The notes beneath the pieces were generated by a model. The model saw only the letters and a program-made list of their open reading frames with translations. It was not told the origin of the DNA and made no database searches. Of a stretch of 64,000 bases of DNA, positions 59,471-64,000 are shown piece after piece. Origin of the DNA: CAZKAP01 sp964552195. GTDB lineage: Bacteria; Bacteroidota; Bacteroidia; Flavobacteriales; Flavobacteriaceae. The stretch spans positions 1 through 64,000 of the forward strand of contig CAZKFM010000014.1 in the NCBI GenBank assembly GCA_964552195.1, read 5' to 3'. The position numbers and the translations under genes are program-made. Numbering within the stretch: the stretch's first letter is position 1; every line of letters starts with the position of its first letter.

Positions 59471-59497
59471 TTAGTATATCGCAAATATACGATAAAT
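59471..59497 (-). promoter_or_regulatory. ArsR-type operator 1 overlapping the arsR promoter
   Basis: ATCG-CAAATATA-CGAT (59478-59493) is an inverted repeat; on the minus strand its centre reads TATATTTG (59482-59489), a perfect TAnnTTTG -7 box. Bound repressor would cover the promoter. It lies 14 bases before the arsR start at 59464. Confidence 0.75.
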
Positions 59498-59686
59498 GGA
59501 AATAGGTTTTTTATTGATCATTAAATTCTCGATTCTTTCTAAATGGATTCCCCGAGTTACGGCAAATGCCTCAGACAAGGAGGACGGATTCACAGCATGC
59601 CGGAAGCGAGCCGCGGCCGTCCAGGCCGCTAAATGAATATGATTACCTTTGCCGCTTCAAAAAACGAATTTCAGTCAAAACTGCTC

Positions 59687-61186
59687 ATGAAACCGTATCT
59701 AAAACTTTTTGATTTTTCTACCCAGGTAGACTATCGCACCGAGGTACTCTCGGGACTGACGGTAGCTATCGCCCTCGTGCCCGAAGCTGTCGCTTTTGCC
59801 CTGATAGCCGGACTCTCTCCGCTGGTCGGGCTCTATGCGGCCTTTGTCATGGCTCTGGTTACTTCGGTATTTGGGGGGCGGCCAGGAATGATTTCCGGGG
59901 CCACCGGAGCCATTGCCGTAGTGATTGTCGCTTTGGCCAAATCACACGGGGTGGAGTACATCTTCGCCACGGTGATTCTCGCCGGACTGATTCAACTCAC
60001 AGCCGGGTTACTCAAGCTGGGGACACTCATGAGGCTGGTTCCCCTGCCCGTGGTATACGGTTTCGTCAATGGATTGGCCATCGTGATCTTTCTCTCTCAG
60101 CTGGACCAGTTCCGGGACGCTGACGGCGATTGGCTTGGAGGGGTGACGCTGGGGGTGACCCTGGGTTTGGTGCTTTTTACGATGCTGATCATTTGGGGAT
60201 TGCCCAAGCTAACCAAACTTGTGCCTGCCTCCCTGGCGGCCATTGTTCTGGTCTTTGGCCTTGTGGTTTTTCTGGGTATTGACACCCGAACCGTTGGCGA
60301 TATCGCATCGATTGACGGAGGGTTTCCACCATTTCATCTCCCCCAAATCCCCTGGAATTTGGAGACACTGTCCGTCATTTTTCCTTATGCGGCGATAGTG
60401 GCTGGAGTCGGGTTGATCGAAAGCCTGCTCACCTTGGAGTTGATAGACGAAATCACCGAGACCCGGGGCCGCACTAACAAGGAGGCCGTGGCTCAGGGCG
60501 CGGCTAACATCCTTTCGGGCCTCCTCTCGGGCATGGGCGGTTGCGCCATGCTGGGACAAAGTTTGATCAATATATCGAGTGGAGCCCGGGCCCGACTCTC
60601 GGGCATCGTGGCCTCTCTGGCGCTGTTGATCTTTGTGATGTTTGGAGCCCCGCTGATCGAGCGCCTGCCCATGGCGGCCTTGACCGGACTGATGATCATG
60701 GTGGCCATCGGTACCTTCGAATGGGTCAGCGTGAAGATTCTCAATCGCTACCCGCTGTCGGATATTATTGTGATGATTTTGGTCATGCTGGTTACGATCT
60801 TCATGCATAATCTCGCTCTGGCCGTCCTGATTGGGGTGATTATTTCCGCCCTGGTATTCGCATGGGATAATGCCAAGCGGATTCGAGCGCGAAAGCGCAT
60901 GGACGAAAACGGGGTCAAGCACTACGAAATTTACGGCCCACTATTCTTCGGCTCGATCAAGATGTTTAACGAGAAATTCGACGTTCAGAACGATCCCGAC
61001 GAGATCATGATTGACTTTCGGGAGAGTCGCATCGCCGATATGTCCGCCATCGAAGCCGTGAATAAGCTCACCGAGCGCTACCACAAATTAGGCAAGAAGG
61101 TGTATATTGTAAACCTGCCGAGTAGCAGCCACAAACTGCTGATCAAGGCGGATAAGTTGGTCAATGTCAACATCGTCAATTCTTAG
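59687..61186 (+). CDS. SulP-family anion transporter with STAS domain
   Basis: A 499-residue SulP transporter with about twelve to fourteen helices. It opens with Phe-Asp-Phe-Ser-Thr and a Gly-Leu-Thr-Val-Ala-Ile-Ala-Leu-Val-Pro-Glu-Ala-Val-Ala-Phe-Ala signature near 30; a STAS domain occupies about 395-499 (Asp-Met-Ser-Ala-Ile-Glu-Ala near 460). It moves sulfate, bicarbonate or another anion. I set the start at the ATG at 59687 since the 18 codons before it lack homology. It is separate from the ars cluster and reads the opposite way. Confidence 0.88.
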   Translation: MKPYLKLFDFSTQVDYRTEVLSGLTVAIALVPEAVAFALIAGLSPLVGLYAAFVMALVTSVFGGRPGMISGATGAIAVVIVALAKSHGVEYIFATVILAGLIQLTAGLLKLGTLMRLVPLPVVYGFVNGLAIVIFLSQLDQFRDADGDWLGGVTLGVTLGLVLFTMLIIWGLPKLTKLVPASLAAIVLVFGLVVFLGIDTRTVGDIASIDGGFPPFHLPQIPWNLETLSVIFPYAAIVAGVGLIESLLTLELIDEITETRGRTNKEAVAQGAANILSGLLSGMGGCAMLGQSLINISSGARARLSGIVASLALLIFVMFGAPLIERLPMAALTGLMIMVAIGTFEWVSVKILNRYPLSDIIVMILVMLVTIFMHNLALAVLIGVIISALVFAWDNAKRIRARKRMDENGVKHYEIYGPLFFGSIKMFNEKFDVQNDPDEIMIDFRESRIADMSAIEAVNKLTERYHKLGKKVYIVNLPSSSHKLLIKADKLVNVNIVNS

Positions 61187-61213
61187 GCCGATCGCGTATC
61201 GCCTAACCGCAGT

Positions 61214-61543
61214 ATGAAGGACAAGTCGCTCTTTATCGAAGCCGTCCAGGCCGAATTGCAAAAACTGGAGGAGTCCATCGGTATGTATCGGGATCTGACT
61301 CGTCCCGTTGCGCCGGACGATGCAATCGGACGGGTTTCTCGTATGGACGCCATCAACAACAAGAGTGTAAACGAGGCTGCACTCCGCGAGGCAGAGCAAC
61401 GACAGCGCAAACTGAAACAGGTGCTCGCCCGGGTACACGAGCCCGATTTCGGCCTGTGCCGGAGTTGCGGGCAGCCCATCCCCGACGGCCGCTTGATGAT
61501 CCGTCCGGAAAGTGTGTTGTGCGTGAATTGCGCCTCGCGTTAG
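61214..61543 (+). CDS. TraR/DksA-type zinc-finger protein
   Basis: A 109-residue protein: helical N-terminal half, then a zinc finger Cys82-x2-Cys85...Cys103-x2-Cys106. It is shorter than DksA (about 150) and lacks most of the coiled coil. It may bind RNA polymerase or just be a zinc-ribbon protein. It lies 28 bases after the SulP gene and is probably cotranscribed. Confidence 0.8.
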   Translation: MKDKSLFIEAVQAELQKLEESIGMYRDLTRPVAPDDAIGRVSRMDAINNKSVNEAALREAEQRQRKLKQVLARVHEPDFGLCRSCGQPIPDGRLMIRPESVLCVNCASR

Positions 61544-62080
61544 GAACTTCCCCGCACCCGGGCATGCCCGTCTATTTAAAAATTCCCAGTAGGGTAGGTG
61601 CCAGATCTGCTACCGATATCATATCGTCTTTAGAGTTTCAAGCTGTTCGCAGACCGCTGTGGTGAGCATATTTGCACTGCCCTAATTCAAAGGGCTTTTA
61701 TAGGAGGTTGCAGCCTAAGGCTGGCGTACAGTTGACTCAGGGAGGTCAGCTTTGAGAGCTTTGCAAGGAGACGCCTGCCGTTTTCACATGGTAACCGTGT
61801 AAATTTCAAACGCCATTTGAAATATGCACGGTTGGCAGCAGGTCTTTGGTCCCTTATCAAGCTGCGGGGCAAGATGGTAAAGGGGCCCGAGCCACCCGGG
61901 TTTACCGGGCGAACGACTGGGTAGCGGACCGAACCGTCTGAGCGCGAGCCGAACCATCCGGCAACGCCCGCCCGCCCCGGGTTCGTAACCCCGGTTACAG
62001 CGAATCGGCGCGCATTGCGTAACTTCGAATTTCATTGACCTGCCGGGCTCCATAAGTGGCCTTTGGCTATTACTTTCATC
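61544..62080. other. gene-poor high-GC stretch
   Basis: No credible gene. It contains a perfect 8-bp hairpin ATTTCAAA-CGCCA-TTTGAAAT (61803-61823) and becomes GC-rich toward 62000, like the fhs relic it precedes. Probably imported and decayed. Confidence 0.5.
61803..61823. repeat. short perfect hairpin
   Basis: Arms 61803-61810 and 61816-61823 are exact reverse complements, separated by CGCCA. No T run follows; significance unknown. Confidence 0.4.
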
Positions 62081-63813
62081 ATGTCTAAGGATAATCCCCA
62101 CGCCACTCCGGACAACGACCTGCTTATTGCCCAGTCGGCCACCCTGAAACCCATCGAAGACATCGCTGCCCGTCTGGGGCTGACCCGGGACGACATCGAA
62201 CCCTACGGCCGCTTCAAGGCCAAGATTCCCCTGGAGACAGTGGACAGTTGGCCTTCCAGCGATCGGTCCCAATCCGGAGACGAGGCGCCTACCCGTTAGG
62301 GGCGGCTTGTCATGGTCACCGCGATCACACCCACCCCAGCAGGGGAGGGGATGACCACCGTCACCGTGGCCCTGGCCGATGGGCTTAACCGCATTGGGAA
62401 GCGGGCCGTGGCGGTGCTGCGGGAGCCTTCGTTGGGCCCAGTTTTCGGGATGAAGGGCGGCGCCACCGGCGGCGGCCACTCCCAACTGGTGCCGATGGAG
62501 GACATTAACCTTCATTTTAACGGCGACTTCGCCGCCATCGAAAAGGCGAACAACCTGCTCTCCGCCCTGATCGACAACAATATCTACCACCGGGAGCGCA
62601 ACCTGGGGATCGACCCCCGAACGGTGCGCTGGAAGTGGGCGATGGACATGAACGTTCGCTCGCTGAGGCATATCGTCATGGGACTGGACGGCCGTCAGCG
62701 GGGCTTCCTGCAGGAGTCCGGCTTCCACATCACCGCAGCCTCGGAGGTGATGGCCATCCTTTGCCTGGCCCGCGATCGCTCCGACCTCAAGGAGCGCCTG
62801 GGCGGATCTATGTCGGCGACACCTACGACGGGCAGCCTGTTTTCGCTCGGGACCTGAACGCCCACGGGTCGATGGCCGCCCTGCTCAAGGACGCGATCAA
62901 GCCCAACCTGGTGCAGACCCTCGAAGGCAACCCGGCCGTCGTCCATGGAGGCCCCTTCGCGAATATCGCCCAGGGCACGAACTCGTTGATCGCCACGAAA
63001 ATGGGGCTTCGACTCTCCGACTTCGCCGTCACCGAGGCCGGCTTCGGGGCGGACCTGGGCGCGGAGAAGTTCTTCAACATCAAGTGCCGCGCCGGGGGCC
63101 TGACCCCATCGGCTGTGGTGCTCGTCGCCACCCTCCGAGCCCGCAAATACCACGGAGGAGCAGACAAGAGGGAGTTGGCCCGACCGGACGCAGAGGCCGT
63201 GCGCGCTGGCCTTCCCAATCTGGAGAAGCACATCGAGAATATCCGATCCTTCGGGGTTCCACTAGTCGTTGCGATCAACAAGTTCGCCACCGACACTGCA
63301 GAAGAACAGCAGGTGGTAATAGACTACTGTCGTGCGTTGGGCGTAGCCGTCGAGCTCGCAGACGGCTGGGGACAGGGCGGGCTCGGCATGACGTCCCTCG
63401 CCGAGCGAGTCGCCGAGGCCTGCGCGTTGCCTGCGGCAGGTTTTGCCCCGACTTACCTGGCCGAACAGCCCCTTAAAGCCAAGATCGAGGCCGTGGCGCT
63501 GCAGATCTACGGGGCCGACGAAGTCGTGTACAGCACGTCGGCCGAGTCTGCCCTGCGCCGAGCGGAACGTTTGGGATTCGGAGACTTTTTGGTCTGTATG
63601 GCGAAGACCCAGTATTCGTTCTCCGAGGATGCCGGTATGCGGAGACGGCCACTCGGCTTCGCCCTGCATGTGCGTGAGGTAGAAATCGCAGCCGGGGCCG
63701 GGTTTTACGTGCCCATTATCGGCACGATCATGCGGATGCCCGGCCTGCCCGTTCCGCCCGCAGCCGAACAGATCGACATCGACCCGGATGGGCGGATAAC
63801 GCGATTGTTCTAA
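62081..63813 (+). pseudogene. fhs: formate-tetrahydrofolate ligase, broken
   Basis: Full-length homology (about 577 codons) to formate-tetrahydrofolate ligase, which makes 10-formyl-THF from formate, THF and ATP. Three lesions are visible. An in-frame TAG stands at 62297-62299, just before Leu-Val-Met-Val-Thr-Ala-Ile-Thr-Pro-Thr-Pro-Ala-Gly-Glu-Gly. The P-loop lysine after that Gly-Glu-Gly is Met (ATG, 62351-62353). One base is lost near 62801-62804 in GGCGGATC, moving the frame so that Leu-Gly-Arg-Ile-Tyr is restored only in the next frame. GC is clearly higher than in neighbouring genes, with many GC-ending codons, so it was probably acquired and then lost its function. Confidence 0.9.
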
Positions 63814-63858
63814 GCAGATAGCCTGCGCCCATTCCCAAAGAAAATTCGGGTTAGTGGG

Positions 63859-64000
63859 TCACTCCACCTCCTTCCGGAACCGATCGATGCTGGTGTTGCT
63901 TCCGGTCACGTAAAGGATGTCGTGTTGTAGAATGCGCTCGTCGTTGCGCACGTTGCTGATCAATTCGCCCCCTCGGGAAATTCCCAGAATGTTGATGCCA
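63859..64000 (-). CDS. TrkA-C/RCK domain protein, C-terminal end (partial)
   Basis: The minus strand from the window's right edge reads Gly-Ile-Asn-Ile-Leu-Gly-Ile-Ser-Arg-Gly-Gly-Glu-Leu-Ile-Ser-Asn and continues to a TGA stop at 63859-63861. This is the end of a TrkA-C (RCK_C) ligand-binding domain found in potassium channels, cation antiporters and DASS-type transporters. The start lies beyond the window, so the exact transporter cannot be named. Confidence 0.75.
   Translation of the reverse strand, partial: GINILGISRGGELISNVRNDERILQHDILYVTGSNTSIDRFRKEVE

Noticed and set aside
61784..62728. Minus-strand frame of 314 codons across the fhs relic
   Set aside because: Antisense shadow in high-GC sequence; the plus strand carries clear formate-tetrahydrofolate ligase homology.
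54271..64000. Complete integrative island with direct-repeat ends at tRNA-Leu
   Set aside because: No second copy of the tRNA-Leu 3' end and no integrase were seen in the window, so boundaries cannot be claimed.
1..64000. CRISPR array or phage module
   Set aside because: No regularly spaced repeats, cas genes, phage structural genes or integrase were found.

Overview
The window reads as chromosomal DNA of a Bacteroidota bacterium, most likely a marine Flavobacteriaceae with mid-50s GC (the Robiginitalea neighbourhood is a guess from gene content and base composition). Supporting signs are promoter -7 boxes of the TAnnTTTG type, no consistent Shine-Dalgarno sequences, DUF4407 and LruC proteins, an S16 protein with a long acidic tail, and a DnaE with an N-terminal proofreading exonuclease. 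Layout: 1-2400 holds an AbiE-like helix-turn-helix/nucleotidyltransferase pair, a repeat mosaic beside tRNA-Asp and a small barrel protein. 2356-21703 is mostly housekeeping: a DUF58 protein, thioredoxin, dnaE, rpsP-rimM, trmN6, an acyl-CoA dehydrogenase, a dinB-dnaE2 translesion cassette, a candidate structured RNA before a nitroreductase gene, and a compact run lipoprotein-ruvC-hemW-cyclase-DUF4230-MmcQ. 21904-49257 is the most coherent block and the main finding: a signalling-plus-exopolysaccharide supercluster. It has a stand-alone H-NOX (predicted NO sensor), a multi-PAS histidine kinase, an HPt protein, a LytTR response regulator, a STAS protein, receiver-only proteins, then a Wzx/Wzy-type polysaccharide pathway (pseudoreceiver-phosphoglycosyltransferase fusion, half-length TolC-like protein, co-polymerase with a decayed kinase domain, flippase, polymerase, six glycosyltransferases or acyltransferase, LruC lipoprotein, Ugd and RmlBACD). 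Four of its transcription units (22467, 27048, 37576, 45892) are preceded by a common element: TTYACAAC whose last base lies exactly 30 bp before the first base of a TAnnTTTA-like box; three of the four have a second YACAAC repeat exactly 21 bp upstream. The 21-bp direct-repeat period is what LytTR proteins bind, so I infer one NO-responsive phosphorelay controlling sensor and polymer genes together. 49348-54176 carries two DUF4407 paralogues and an M20 dipeptidase. 54271-64000 is an accessory region next to tRNA-Leu: a truncated IS3 element, a ParE-like toxin/antitoxin pair, a dead TonB-receptor fragment, an ArsR-controlled metalloid/redox cluster with two near-identical operators, a SulP transporter, a DksA/TraR-type zinc-finger protein, and a high-GC fhs (formate-tetrahydrofolate ligase) pseudogene with a stop codon, a frameshift and a lost P-loop lysine. 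The window ends inside a TrkA-C domain gene.
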